Source: Asticcacaulis taihuensis
Lineage (GTDB): Bacteria; Pseudomonadota; Alphaproteobacteria; Caulobacterales; Caulobacteraceae
Length of the DNA stretch: 64,000 bases
Assembly: GCF_900100255.1 (NCBI RefSeq)
Contig: NZ_FMTS01000002.1
Span: forward strand, 335,400-399,399
Reading direction: 5' to 3'
The notes beneath the pieces were generated by a model. It was not told where the DNA came from and did no database searches. It was given only the letters and a program-made list of their open reading frames with translations. The translations under genes were made by a program, and so were the position numbers. Positions 45,642 through 56,023 of this stretch are shown one piece after another (within the stretch, counting starts at the first letter, position 1; every line of letters starts with the position of its first letter).

Positions 45642-47262
45642 TTCCACGCATCCGTGGCGGCGGCGCCTGACGCTCTACAAAACCTTCCCTGTAAACGGCA
45701 TCAACCAGATCGCGATGGCTGATCAGATCCTTTGAAGCCTGTTCGCCGAAGGCGGCGATCCGGGCAAAAAGCTGATCAGCCAGTTCGGACTGACTCAGGG
45801 AAGGACGGGCGGCCTCGTAGTCGGTTTCGAAATTCATACCGTACAGAATATACTGGTAGCTGAAGAAGGCAAAACTCTCATGATCCAGCACGAAATCAAA
45901 GCGTGACGGCGGGCGGAATTTCCACAGGGCCAGCAGATCGCGCAGATGCGGCGGTATCGTCTCAGGCTTTGTATTATCCACCCAGAAGGATTCCGGGCGC
46001 TTGCTGAGACAGTAGTGCAGCTTGATGAAGCCGATAATGGTCTCATAACGCCGCGTCATGGACTCATTGAAAATCGTCGCCGAGGCATCCGCCGGACCAC
46101 TGAACGGGAAAAATTCGACAATCTTATTGACGGCCGATTCGATCAGCACCATGCCGGTCGATTCCAGCGGCTCCAGGAAGCCGGCGGACAGGCCCACCGC
46201 GACGCAATTCTTCATCCACTGCTGTTCACGATACCCCGCAGTAAAGCTGATGTGTCGCGGAGAAATTTCGGCTTTGCTGGTGCGCCCGATATATTCGCGC
46301 AAAACGGCTTCGGCGCGCTCGTCCGTCGTATAGTCAGACGCGTAAACATAGCCTATGCCCCGGCGGTCGCTGAGGGCGATGTCCCATGTCCAGCCGGCTT
46401 CATGGGCCGACGAGACCGTGTAACTTTCGAGCTGGCAATCCGAACAGTCATGCGGCACCTGAGCAGTGACCGCGCGGTCAGTGAACAGGATATCGCGGAT
46501 CGGCCTGAATGGTGCCCGAATGGCCTTGCCGATCAGTTCGGCACGAAAACCCGAGCAATCGACATAAAGCCCGGCTTTCAGGTCGCCATGCTCCGCCGTG
46601 GCCACATGGTCTATAGCGCCATCGGCCGCAAGGCCGACACCGGTCAGATTGCCGGAGAGATGATGAACGCCCAGCCCCTTTGCAAATTTCGCCAGCACAC
46701 CGGCAAACCGGTAGGCATCGAAATGGTAGGCGTAGTTCAACGGCCCCTGATAATGGCCCTGATGGATGGCCTTCGGCGCCAGGCCCGCATCGGCCACTTT
46801 TTTCTGGAAGGTGACCGCCTGGGCGAAAGGCAGGCGCTTGTCTCGATCTTTCAGGAGCCAGTACGGCACCAGATTCAATTCTTCGCGCGACCAGTAAGGC
46901 GCTTCGAAGGGATGAAAGTAATGGCTGTGTATCAACTGGCCGTTGGGTTCGCGCTGTGGCGGCATTTCCCAGTCATCAAAGCGGATGCCTTGCTTGAAAG
47001 TGGCATGGCTTTCACGCATGAATTCCGCTTCATCTATGCCAAGCGAACGCAGGATATTGCGGATCGTCGGAAACGTGCCCTCGCCTACCCCGATGATGCT
47101 GATGTCCGGCGATTCCAAAACGGTAATCCGCGGACCACCCGTCCGGTCCGTACCCAGATTTTTAGCCAGATAGGCGGCCGTCATCCACCCCGCCGCTCCC
47201 CCGCCAACGATCAGAACCTCGCGCGCTTTTCTCTCAGAGGCGGACGTATCAGTGTGGCTCAT
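45631..47262 (-). CDS. Flavin-dependent tryptophan-halogenase family protein
   Basis: A 543-residue FADH2-dependent halogenase. The FAD site is VLIVGGGAAGWMTAAYLAK; the catalytic-lysine region reads ATFKQGIRFDDW; GVGEGTFPTIRNIL, NCVAVGLSAGFLEPLESTG are conserved. The family motif WxWxIP appears as WTWDIA, with Ala for Pro. Caulobacterales and Xanthomonadales carry many such genes beside TonB receptors and LacI regulators; one related enzyme (BrvH type) halogenates indole in vitro. The natural substrate is unknown. Confidence 0.9.
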   Translation of the reverse strand: MSHTDTSASERKAREVLIVGGGAAGWMTAAYLAKNLGTDRTGGPRITVLESPDISIIGVGEGTFPTIRNILRSLGIDEAEFMRESHATFKQGIRFDDWEMPPQREPNGQLIHSHYFHPFEAPYWSREELNLVPYWLLKDRDKRLPFAQAVTFQKKVADAGLAPKAIHQGHYQGPLNYAYHFDAYRFAGVLAKFAKGLGVHHLSGNLTGVGLAADGAIDHVATAEHGDLKAGLYVDCSGFRAELIGKAIRAPFRPIRDILFTDRAVTAQVPHDCSDCQLESYTVSSAHEAGWTWDIALSDRRGIGYVYASDYTTDERAEAVLREYIGRTSKAEISPRHISFTAGYREQQWMKNCVAVGLSAGFLEPLESTGMVLIESAVNKIVEFFPFSGPADASATIFNESMTRRYETIIGFIKLHYCLSKRPESFWVDNTKPETIPPHLRDLLALWKFRPPSRFDFVLDHESFAFFSYQYILYGMNFETDYEAARPSLSQSELADQLFARIAAFGEQASKDLISHRDLVDAVYREGFVERQAPPPRMRGIKM

Positions 47263-47308
47263 CTCGATTGTTTCGCTATTTTGTTATTGGGCGCATCGGC
47301 GCCATCCT

Positions 47309-47333
47309 CTTATATGATACGGTTTTGTATAAG
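47309..47333. promoter_or_regulatory. Possible operator upstream of the halogenase
   Basis: A partial palindrome with ends CTTATA and TATAAG, 47 bases before the halogenase start. It differs from the other LacI-type sites in this window. Confidence 0.3.
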
Positions 47334-47454
47334 TTTTCAAGCACGTTCAGGGCTTTCGGCCGCTTCGTAACCGGAAGTGGTGCCATCGCATCAATCCGCT
47401 TGCGTGAAGTGAACACGCGGGCTTAATCTCACCGCAACAAACGGGAGAAACCAC

Positions 47455-47931
47455 ATGATCACCCTGACCGTCAACGGGAAACGCCGTGAGGTCAATGCGC
47501 CGGAGGAAATGCCGCTTCTGTGGGCCCTGCGCGACGAACTCGATCTCAAGGGCACCAAGTTCGGCTGCGGCGTGGCGCAGTGCGGCGCCTGCACCGTCCA
47601 TATCGATGGCGAAGCGACACGCGCCTGCGTGACGCCGATCGGATCGCTGGATGGTGCGAAAATCACCACCATTGAAGGTATTGGCGAGACCCGCGAAGGG
47701 CAGGCGCTGCAAGCCGCCTGGCTGGAACTGGACGTCATGCAGTGCGGCTATTGCCAGGCCGGCCAGATCATGACAGCAGCCGCCCTGCTGGCTAAAACAC
47801 CGAAACCGGATGACACGGCGATCGATGACGCCATGGAAGGCAATCTCTGCCGCTGCGCCACCTATAAGCGCATCCGCGCCGCCATCAAATCGGCTTCGGG
47901 CCAGCCCGTTGATGACCTGAGGAGCGCCTGA
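47455..47931 (+). CDS. Molybdenum hydroxylase small subunit, two [2Fe-2S] clusters (IorA-like)
   Basis: A 158-residue electron-transfer subunit. The plant-type ferredoxin cluster motif is [18 protein letters not shown]...C; the second cluster is [12 protein letters not shown] and CRCATYKRI. It matches isoquinoline 1-oxidoreductase alpha subunits. GGGAG lies upstream of the ATG. It has no signal of its own and would be exported with the large subunit. One base separates it from the next gene. Confidence 0.95.
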   Translation: MITLTVNGKRREVNAPEEMPLLWALRDELDLKGTKFGCGVAQCGACTVHIDGEATRACVTPIGSLDGAKITTIEGIGETREGQALQAAWLELDVMQCGYCQAGQIMTAAALLAKTPKPDDTAIDDAMEGNLCRCATYKRIRAAIKSASGQPVDDLRSA

Positions 47932-47932
47932 C

Positions 47933-50083
47933 ATGGAGACGACACGCAGGCTTTTCCTCCAGGCGGGCGCCGGCATCGGCGGTGGTCTTATGCTCGGTTT
48001 CGGCTTTGCCAGGGCAGAAGGCGCACAAGCGCTCACCGACTATGTCAGCATCGCGCCGGACGGCCGGATCACCATCATGGCCAAAAATCCGGAAATCGGC
48101 CAGGGCGCGAAGACCATGCTCCCCATCCTGATCGCCGAGGAACTGGACGCCGACTGGACGAAGGTCCGCATCGCGACCGCGCCTTCGGATGAGGCGCGTT
48201 ACGGTGCGCAGTTCGCCGGCGGCAGCATGACCACGACCATGAACTGGGAGCCGATGCGCCAAGTGGGCGCGGCGGCGCGCTGGCTGCTGATCGAGGCGGC
48301 GGCGCGAAAACTGTCAGCCTCACATGACGCCTTCACCACCGCCAAGGGCCAGGTGGTTCACGAAAGCGGCAAGACCTTCGCCTATGGCGAACTGGCGGCT
48401 GACGCAGCAAAACTGACGCCGCCGGCGGCGGATAGCCTGAAACTGAAAGACCCTAAGGATTTCAAACTGATCGGCCAATCACAAAACGGCTATGACAGCC
48501 CGAAAATCGTCAGGGGCGAACCGATCTTCGGCATCGACATGACCCTGCCGGGGATGGTCTACGCTGTCTATGTCAAATCGCCGGTCTATGGTGCGCGGCT
48601 CCAAGCCTGCGATCTGACGGCGGCGAAAGCCATGCCGGGCGTCACCGATGTCTTCATCCTGAAAGGCACCGACTGGCACGGCCTGCAGGACGGCATCGCC
48701 ATCCTGGCCAAAAGCTGGTGGTACGCGCAAAACGCCCGCACCGCACTGGAGCCGGTTTGGGATGACGCGGTGGGCGCCCCGCATGACAGCGCCGTCTATC
48801 TCGAGAAGGCGAAGGCGCTGGTCAAAGGCACGGGAGAGGTCAAACAGCAGAGCGGCGATATCGATGCGGCCCTGAAAAGTGCGGCGAAGATGGTCGACGC
48901 CTTTTACGACGTGCCCTTCCTGGCGCATGTGCCGATGGAACCGCAGAACTGCACCGCCCGTGTCACCGCCTCAGGCGTCGAAATCTGGGCACCGACCCAG
49001 GTGCCGAACGATGGCAAGGCGCTGGTCGGCAAAACGCTCGGCGTACCCCCCGAAACCGTCAACGTCCATATGCGGCGCGCCGGCGGCGGCTTCGGCCGGC
49101 GGCTTGAAAACGACTATATGGCCGAGGTGGCCGCTATCGCTCAAAAGGCCGGCAAGCCGGTCAAGCTCGTCTGGTCGCGTGAGGACGATGTCGCCCACGA
49201 TTTCTTCCGCCCCGGATGTTATCACAATCTGCGGGCTGGTGTGGACGCGGCGGGCAAGCTCACCGCCTACGCCTGCCACAGCGTTACCTTCAGCCGCGAC
49301 GGCCAGGTGGCCCAGGGGGCCGGTATCGACGGCAATGCCTTCGCGCCGCTGGTGACGCCGAATTTCCGGTTGGAACAATCTCTGATCGAGACCACTATCC
49401 CGACCGGCTATCTGCGCGCGCCCTCCTCCAATGCGCTGGCCTTCGTCCACGAAAGCTTCTGGGACGAGATCGCCCATGCCGCCGGCCAGGACCCGGTTGC
49501 CTTCCGCCTGGCGCAGCTCGACGCCCACCTGAACGACAAGGCCAATTACAATCCGGCGCGGATGCGGGCCGTGCTGCAAACGGTCGCCAAACGCTCGAAC
49601 TGGGGCAAGACCAAGCTGCCCAAAGGGGAAGGTTTAGGTGTCGCCACCTATTTCAGCCATCGCGGCTATTTTGCCGAGGTGGCCCAAGTCCGCGTGGCGG
49701 ATGACGGCCAGTGGCGCGTGCTCAAGGTGTGGGCGGTCGGCGATGTCGGGTCGCACATCATCAATCCGACCGGCGCGCTGAATCAGGTCGAAGGCTCCGT
49801 CATGGATGGCATCGGCTCGATGGAGGCCGAAATCACCTTTGAAAAGGGCCGCGCCGTTCAGAGCAATTTCCACGAGATCCCGATGATGCGGATGCCGAAG
49901 GCGCCGCAGGTCGATGTCCATTTCGTCACCAGCGACTTTCCGCCGACCGGCCTGGGTGAACCGGCCCTGCCGCCGGTCATACCCGCCGTCGCCAACGCCA
50001 TTTTCGCCGCCACCGGCATCCGAATCCGCAAACTGCCGATCCTGCCGGAAACGCTCATCACCAAGCAGATGGCCAGCGCTTGA
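47933..50083 (+). CDS. Periplasmic molybdopterin-binding hydroxylase large subunit (IorB-like)
   Basis: A 716-residue xanthine-dehydrogenase-family large subunit oxidising aldehydes or N-heterocycles. It has a twin-arginine leader (TTRRLFLQAGAGIGGGLMLG), so folded export with the small subunit is expected. Motifs: PEIGQGAKTMLPILIAEELD, FAGGSMTT, RRAGGGFGRRLENDY, and GLGEPALPPV with the catalytic Glu. The substrate cannot be told from sequence. The operon continues with two molybdenum-cofactor maturation genes. Confidence 0.94.
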   Translation: METTRRLFLQAGAGIGGGLMLGFGFARAEGAQALTDYVSIAPDGRITIMAKNPEIGQGAKTMLPILIAEELDADWTKVRIATAPSDEARYGAQFAGGSMTTTMNWEPMRQVGAAARWLLIEAAARKLSASHDAFTTAKGQVVHESGKTFAYGELAADAAKLTPPAADSLKLKDPKDFKLIGQSQNGYDSPKIVRGEPIFGIDMTLPGMVYAVYVKSPVYGARLQACDLTAAKAMPGVTDVFILKGTDWHGLQDGIAILAKSWWYAQNARTALEPVWDDAVGAPHDSAVYLEKAKALVKGTGEVKQQSGDIDAALKSAAKMVDAFYDVPFLAHVPMEPQNCTARVTASGVEIWAPTQVPNDGKALVGKTLGVPPETVNVHMRRAGGGFGRRLENDYMAEVAAIAQKAGKPVKLVWSREDDVAHDFFRPGCYHNLRAGVDAAGKLTAYACHSVTFSRDGQVAQGAGIDGNAFAPLVTPNFRLEQSLIETTIPTGYLRAPSSNALAFVHESFWDEIAHAAGQDPVAFRLAQLDAHLNDKANYNPARMRAVLQTVAKRSNWGKTKLPKGEGLGVATYFSHRGYFAEVAQVRVADDGQWRVLKVWAVGDVGSHIINPTGALNQVEGSVMDGIGSMEAEITFEKGRAVQSNFHEIPMMRMPKAPQVDVHFVTSDFPPTGLGEPALPPVIPAVANAIFAATGIRIRKLPILPETLITKQMASA

Positions 50084-50967
50084 TCCTGCCGCCGCCCGTC
50101 TATCGTGACTTCGTTTTGCCGGCGCTAAGGGACTGGCGCAAGGCCGGCCGCAAGACCGCCCTGCTCACCCTGATCAGCACCACCGGCCAGTCACCGCGCC
50201 CGGTCGGTAGCCAGTTGGCCGTCTGCGACACCGGCGAGGCGTGCGGGCTGATCACCGGCGGCTGCGCCGAGGGCACGCTGGTGCTTGATGCGCTGGAGGC
50301 CATGCGCCTGGGTGAAAACCGGGTCGAACTCTATGGCGAAGGCTCGCGCTTCAAGGACATCACCCTGCCGTGCGGCTCCGGCCTGAAGGTGTTTTTCGAC
50401 GTCGGGATCAGCGACGCCGAAATCGAACGGATCATCGCAAGCCGTGACGCGCGACAGCCGGCATCGATGTCTATTTTCGCGCCCGGCGAGCCTGCGTATA
50501 CGCGCCATTATCTGCCGGCCTGCCGTCTGGTGGCGGTTGGGCAGGGACCGATTATGGAGGCGCTGGCGCAGATGGCGCTTCCACTGGAAATCGAACTCGA
50601 TATCTGGTCACCGGATGTGGCCCTGGCGGCACGGCTGAACGGCCGTCACCTGACCTCGCCGGAGGACTTTGACGCGGCCCTTGATCGCTACAGTGCCGTG
50701 ACGACGGTTTTTCATGACCACACATACGAGCCGCCAGTCTTGCTGAAAACCCTGCAAAGCGAGAGCTTCTTTATCGGCGCGCTCGGCAGCCGCAAGGCCC
50801 ATGCGCGTCGCCTCGAAATTCTGACAGAACTTGGTGCAGCGCCTGAAACTGTCACGCGCATCCACGGCCCGGTCGGGCTCGATATCGCCGCCGCCTCACC
50901 GCCGGAAATCGCATTGTCGATCCTGGCGCAAGTGGTGGAACGCTGGCGGCGGACGGTGGCGGCATGA
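50080..50967 (+). CDS. XdhC/CoxI family molybdenum cofactor maturation protein
   Basis: A 295-residue protein starting at TTG 50080 that overlaps the large-subunit stop. The N-terminal XdhC/CoxI domain has TTGQSPRPVGSQLAV and LITGGCAEGTL; the C-terminal Rossmann domain ends with FIGALGSRKAHARRLEIL and IHGPVGLDIAAASPPEIALSILAQVV. Such proteins bind, protect and sulfurate molybdenum cofactor and insert it into the hydroxylase encoded upstream. Confidence 0.94.
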   Translation: MILPPPVYRDFVLPALRDWRKAGRKTALLTLISTTGQSPRPVGSQLAVCDTGEACGLITGGCAEGTLVLDALEAMRLGENRVELYGEGSRFKDITLPCGSGLKVFFDVGISDAEIERIIASRDARQPASMSIFAPGEPAYTRHYLPACRLVAVGQGPIMEALAQMALPLEIELDIWSPDVALAARLNGRHLTSPEDFDAALDRYSAVTTVFHDHTYEPPVLLKTLQSESFFIGALGSRKAHARRLEILTELGAAPETVTRIHGPVGLDIAAASPPEIALSILAQVVERWRRTVAA

Positions 50968-51515
50968 AGCGGTTTTCGGCGGTCGTGCTGGCGGCGGGCG
51001 CGTCACGCCGTTTCGGACAGGATGACAAGCTGCGCGCCGAATTTGATGGCAAACCGATCCTCAGCCATGTGCTCGACGGCCTGGGAACTCTCGGACTTGG
51101 CGAAGTCCTTGTGGTCGCCCGCAAGCCGCTTTCGGGCGTGAATCACATCGTTAATCCGCATCCGGAAGCAGGCATGGGCCATTCGCTGGCTATGGGCGTG
51201 GCGGCGCTGAAACCCTGTGACGCCGCCTTTATCGTGATGGCCGACATGCCCCTGATCGTGCCCGCTCTATACCGTGAGATGGCCGACGCCCTGCCCGGTT
51301 ATGATATCGTTGTCCCCGTCCATAACGGCCAAAACGGCCACCCCGTTCTATTCTCATCCACCTGTTTCGATGACCTGAGTCGCCTTTCCGGCGATCATGG
51401 CGCCCGCGAACTGCTGCGATCAGGCCGCTATCGGTTGCGCCATATCGAGACCGGCGGCTTTATCCTCGCCGATATTGACACACCCGAAGACCTCAACCGG
51501 CTCAAAATACCCTGA
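50964..51515 (+). CDS. MobA-like molybdenum cofactor cytidylyltransferase
   Basis: A 183-residue nucleotidyltransferase (MocA group), converting Mo-molybdopterin to its cytosine dinucleotide form, which the xanthine-dehydrogenase family uses. VVLAAGASRRFGQDDKL is the nucleotide-binding start, then FIVMADMPLI with the metal Asp, and NGHPVLFSS. It overlaps XdhC by ATGA and ends the operon. Confidence 0.93.
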   Translation: MKRFSAVVLAAGASRRFGQDDKLRAEFDGKPILSHVLDGLGTLGLGEVLVVARKPLSGVNHIVNPHPEAGMGHSLAMGVAALKPCDAAFIVMADMPLIVPALYREMADALPGYDIVVPVHNGQNGHPVLFSSTCFDDLSRLSGDHGARELLRSGRYRLRHIETGGFILADIDTPEDLNRLKIP

Positions 51516-51550
51516 CTTACCGACAGTGATAAAATTTCATTCCGCACCGT

Positions 51551-51564
51551 TGACATCGATGTCA
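51551..51564. promoter_or_regulatory. Operator TGACATCGATGTCA upstream of GH1
   Basis: A perfect 14-bp palindrome centred on CG, 58 bases before the GH1 start, in the position of a LacI-family operator. A one-mismatch copy follows the gene at 53112. Confidence 0.7.
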
Positions 51565-51586
51565 GCTTCAAGCACCTGTTGAGTAA

Positions 51587-53071
<1,485 letters not shown>

Positions 53072-53111
53072 AACGCGTCTCGCCGTGAGTGGCCGTGTTG
53101 GATTAAATTTA

Positions 53112-53125
53112 TGACATCGATGACA
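53112..53125. promoter_or_regulatory. Operator-like TGACATCGATGACA downstream of GH1
   Basis: Differs from the upstream operator by one base. It could be an auxiliary site for looping or control a transcript starting here. Confidence 0.55.
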
Positions 53126-53275
53126 ATTATGCTTGACGACCGACGCGGACTACAGGAAAACTCCCTGGCATAGCCGCGAGGCTATGCTTGAAGGGTGCCG
53201 TGTCTGTTGTTTCGCGCAGGTGCGGCCCGTTCTTCCCCAACTGGCTGTTTCGGTCTCAACCCCGAACACAATATT
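53126..53275 (+). ncRNA. Candidate small RNA between an operator and a terminator
   Basis: The stretch begins with CTTGAC at 53132, contains a stem GCATAGCC/GGCTATGC near 53167-53187 and ends in the strong terminator at 53276. No coding frame with a ribosome site is apparent. It may instead be the 3' UTR of GH1. Purely a candidate. Confidence 0.25.
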
Positions 53276-53309
53276 CCCGTGAAGCCCCTGGACTTCACGG
53301 GCTTTTTTT
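53276..53309 (+). terminator. Strong rho-independent terminator
   Basis: CCCGTGAAG (53276-53284) and CTTCACGGG (53293-53301) followed by C and seven T. It ends plus-strand transcription from GH1 and touches the stop codon of the convergent DUF1989 gene. Confidence 0.92.
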
Positions 53310-53937
53310 AAATCGCGTCCAGTTGCACCGTCTCAATCGCATAATGGATCGGTTTGAAGGCGTAATTGTTGGATTGCAGGGCTGAACAGGCGGTCAGGGC
53401 GACGATCAGGTCCATATGGGCCTCGAACAGGATGTGATCCCCGGCCTTACTCTTAGGCGCATCAACCGTGAATGAGCCGTCCGCTCCTATATTGACGTTC
53501 ATGAAAATATTGAACGCAGTGGGGATCTGGTCAGGGGTCACGCCATAGGGTTGAAGCGCATGGGCCAGATTGCCGAAGCAGCCCTGGTGCGGATGTTCAT
53601 CGCCATAGATAATGCGGAACGTATCCTTCGAGCAGGGCGTCAGCAGGAAATCATGCCGCCCGACCGTATCCTCCATGATCTTCAGCATGATATTGGAGCG
53701 GTTGGAATAGAGCGGATCGCCGGTCGTCAGGAACAGCTTCGAAGCATAGTCGAGCGACCGCCCGGACGAGATGACCTCGTTGATATCGTGGGCATTGAAA
53801 GCCAGCATGTCCGATACCTGCTCGCCCTGGGGGTCAATCACCCGCAGGCGCTGGCCGCGGTTCAGCCGGAAGGCGGCGCCGTGGCGGGCGGGGATTTCAA
53901 TTCGACGGCCTTCCGGGGTCATATCATCAGCGATCAT
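53308..53937 (-). CDS. DUF1989 (urea-carboxylase-associated type) protein
   Basis: A 209-residue beta-sandwich protein. IEIPARHGAAFRLNRGQRLRVIDPQGEQVSDMLAFNA is the usual family start (residues 13-49); DFLLTPCSKDTF, HQGCFGNLAHALQPYG and FNIFMNVNIGADG follow, with Cys and His residues that could bind metal. Relatives sit beside urea carboxylase or aminomethyltransferase-like genes; none is here. Its start overlaps the end of the preceding N-hydroxylase-like gene by 11 bases, so they form one operon. Confidence 0.85.
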   Translation of the reverse strand: MIADDMTPEGRRIEIPARHGAAFRLNRGQRLRVIDPQGEQVSDMLAFNAHDINEVISSGRSLDYASKLFLTTGDPLYSNRSNIMLKIMEDTVGRHDFLLTPCSKDTFRIIYGDEHPHQGCFGNLAHALQPYGVTPDQIPTAFNIFMNVNIGADGSFTVDAPKSKAGDHILFEAHMDLIVALTACSALQSNNYAFKPIHYAIETVQLDAI

Positions 53938-54622
53938 GGTTCAATGCCTCATGGTGCGGTTTAAAGGGACACCGCCAGTTTTCGGAAACGGCGCGCCCGC
54001 TGTATTGTCGGGCGGCGGAGATGTCGCCATGCTCAGCCAGCATGGGATTGGGTGTGCCGGCCAGGGCGATATCGCGGCTGATAATCGCCTGGCTCAAAGT
54101 CTCATACCGCCCCTGGGCACGCAGGCGCTCGAACTGGTCGTGCGGATTGAAGACCAGGGCCGGCGTCATGAAGCGCCGCGCCGGCCGGCTGCTTTGGGGA
54201 TGCAGGCCGATGAGAAAGAAAGCTTCGCCGCCAAAGCTGAGCGAAAAATGCGGATTGCCGGCATCAGGGCTGACACGTGGGTCGTAAGGCTGGTGCTTCG
54301 CAGCATCGATATCGGACAACGCCTGTACCCTTTCCCACAGGGCCTGCTCGAAGCCCTTTTCCGACAGGTCTTCCGGATCACGAAACAGGACGGCCAGGCT
54401 TTGAAACGGTTGCGGATCGGCTCTGTAACGTCGGGCGAACCCGGCCAGGGCGGAATGAATGCGGGCGTCGTCCGCCGGGCAGCGAATATCCCTAGCCACG
54501 AGGATATCGATGTGATCGTGATTGAGTGCCGACTTGGCGCCGACACAAGGGTATTTTGCATCACGGATCATGGTGCGAAATTGCGCGGTCAGGTTATCAG
54601 CCTTGATATCAGTCATAAACAT
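53927..54622 (-). CDS. YqcI/YcgG family protein (GntA-like haem N-hydroxylase)
   Basis: A 231-residue protein from the ATG at 54622 (MFMTDIKADNLTAQFRTMI), twelve bases after the preceding stop; the ATG at 54616 is an alternative. YPCVGAKSALNHD, FQSLAVLFRDPEDLSEKGFE, DAGNPHFSLSFGGEAFFLIGLHP and the end WRCPFKPHHE match the YqcI/YcgG family. One characterised member, GntA, is a haem-dependent N-hydroxylase in guanitoxin biosynthesis. The Cys/His residues could serve haem binding. The substrate here is unknown. Confidence 0.83.
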   Translation of the reverse strand: MFMTDIKADNLTAQFRTMIRDAKYPCVGAKSALNHDHIDILVARDIRCPADDARIHSALAGFARRYRADPQPFQSLAVLFRDPEDLSEKGFEQALWERVQALSDIDAAKHQPYDPRVSPDAGNPHFSLSFGGEAFFLIGLHPQSSRPARRFMTPALVFNPHDQFERLRAQGRYETLSQAIISRDIALAGTPNPMLAEHGDISAARQYSGRAVSENWRCPFKPHHEALNHDR

Positions 54623-54633
54623 GGCGGTACTCG

Positions 54634-55602
54634 TTAGGTAATCAGTCTTTTCAGAGCCGCGGACAGGCGGTTCATGGAAACAATCTTGTCGCGCCACGAC
54701 AGGGCGATCACCGGGCCGACATCGGTCTTGTTGACGTCGACGATATAGAGACGGCCATCCCGATCGCGCAAGATATCCAGTCCGCCCCAATCGAGGCCCA
54801 TGCGCGCATTGAAGGCCGTAATCAGCACCAGTTCCTCAGGTGAATAGACCTCGGCCGGATCGCGCAGCACGGCCTTGCGGTTATGGATGGCGAAGCGGCT
54901 ATTTTGCGGCTTTAGCTTGACCCACACCACTACGGGGCGTCCGCCAACACAGGGTGTGCGCAAGTCGCGGCAATAGCCATCCGGCCCGGCCGTATCGATC
55001 AGGCGCTGATAGCAAAAGCCATCACGACGCTTCGTAGGCGCGGCAACAATACGCCCGTCATGGACGCCGTTCGTCTCGGATTTGGCAACGATATCCCCCT
55101 GGGCCGTTTCCGGATTGACCAGCAGCGGATAGCCGAAAATCTCTTCAAAGACCCTGGCGACATGGCCCTTGCTGATATCGGTGCAGGCAAAATTCAGCCG
55201 TCGGCCATTCAGGCTGGCCGGCGGCTGGCCGGCCGTGACATCATCAAAATACACCACGGCGTCGGCCTCGACCTGGCGTCCCCCGCATTCGATACCGGCC
55301 CAGCGCGCCGCACCGCCGAGCAGATACCACGGGCGCGGCCGGTCCGGCACGAAGGCCAGGCGCTTCACGGTCCGGCGCGTCAGCCGGGCCCAAGTAGCCA
55401 CGGCCATAAGAATGGCCAGCCACAGCACCCAGGAGGCAATTTCAGCCACGAGATGGCGATCGAGACGCAACCGTATGGCGGTCTTGCGGATTTCCAGGCG
55501 GCCGTCACGCCAGGCAAAATCTCGATACCATGGCGGAACCGGCGCGGGCGCAAGGTCCACGGGCGCGCCAGGCGGATGTCTTGCGTCTGACACAAGGCCC
55601 AT
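54634..55602 (-). CDS. Membrane-anchored ATP-grasp-like protein
   Basis: A 322-residue protein with one membrane segment (about 47-68, LVAEIASWVLWLAILMAV). The soluble part resembles an ATP-grasp fold: NFACTDISKGHVARVFEEIF, GDIVAKSETNGVHDG with a candidate ATP-binding Lys, FCYQRLIDT, and the metal-binding end LDWGGLDILRDRDGRLYIVDVNKTDVG. ATP-grasp enzymes ligate a carboxylate to an amine, thiol or similar. I do not recognise a characterised family. It is the first gene of the cassette; GGAG lies nine bases before the ATG. Confidence 0.72.
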   Translation of the reverse strand: MGLVSDARHPPGAPVDLAPAPVPPWYRDFAWRDGRLEIRKTAIRLRLDRHLVAEIASWVLWLAILMAVATWARLTRRTVKRLAFVPDRPRPWYLLGGAARWAGIECGGRQVEADAVVYFDDVTAGQPPASLNGRRLNFACTDISKGHVARVFEEIFGYPLLVNPETAQGDIVAKSETNGVHDGRIVAAPTKRRDGFCYQRLIDTAGPDGYCRDLRTPCVGGRPVVVWVKLKPQNSRFAIHNRKAVLRDPAEVYSPEELVLITAFNARMGLDWGGLDILRDRDGRLYIVDVNKTDVGPVIALSWRDKIVSMNRLSAALKRLIT

Positions 55603-55652
55603 TGGAATACGCTCCGGTTTCGCACATTGCGTGCCGTCAAAAATCTGAAAAT

Positions 55653-55868
55653 CTAGTTGGTTTTCTTTTCGATAGCGTCGCCCGCCTTTTCGACCGGATT
55701 TCGGTCCTTGAGCTTATCGCCGGCCTTGTCGACGCCCTGGGGCATTGCTTCCACCGCATCACCGACGCGTTCGGGGCCACTGCGCTTATCCGGCATGTTG
55801 AGCAGGAAGATGACAACGATGGCCAGGAGCGCCGCGCCACAGAGCATATAGATGCCGTTTTTGCCCAT
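55653..55868 (-). CDS. Small bitopic membrane protein
   Basis: 71 aa: MGKNGIYMLCGAALLAIVVI is one membrane segment, followed by a charged helical tail rich in Lys, Asp and Glu (VGDAVEAMPQGVDKAGDKLK). The ATG shares a base with the stop of the DUF3309 gene (TGATG), so translation is coupled. The function is unknown; the composition suggests envelope stress or a hydrophilin-like role. Confidence 0.7.
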   Translation of the reverse strand: MGKNGIYMLCGAALLAIVVIFLLNMPDKRSGPERVGDAVEAMPQGVDKAGDKLKDRNPVEKAGDAIEKKTN

Positions 55869-56023
55869 CACAGTCGCCCCGTCAGGACGAGGATGATGAC
55901 GATAACCGCGACCAGGCCCAGACCACCGCTCGGCCCATATCCCCAGCTCCGGCTGTGATTCCACGACGGCAGGGCGCCGATCAACAGCAGAATCAGGACG
56001 ACAATCAGTATGGTGCCCAGCAT
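55868..56023 (-). CDS. DUF3309 family small membrane protein
   Basis: 51 aa: MLGTILIVVLILLLIGALPS, then WNHSRSWGYGPSGGLG and a second hydrophobic helix VAVIVIILVLTGRL. This two-helix pattern is the DUF3309 family, abundant in Alphaproteobacteria and of unknown function. GGGAG lies nine bases before the ATG at 56023. Confidence 0.88.
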   Translation of the reverse strand: MLGTILIVVLILLLIGALPSWNHSRSWGYGPSGGLGLVAVIVIILVLTGRL

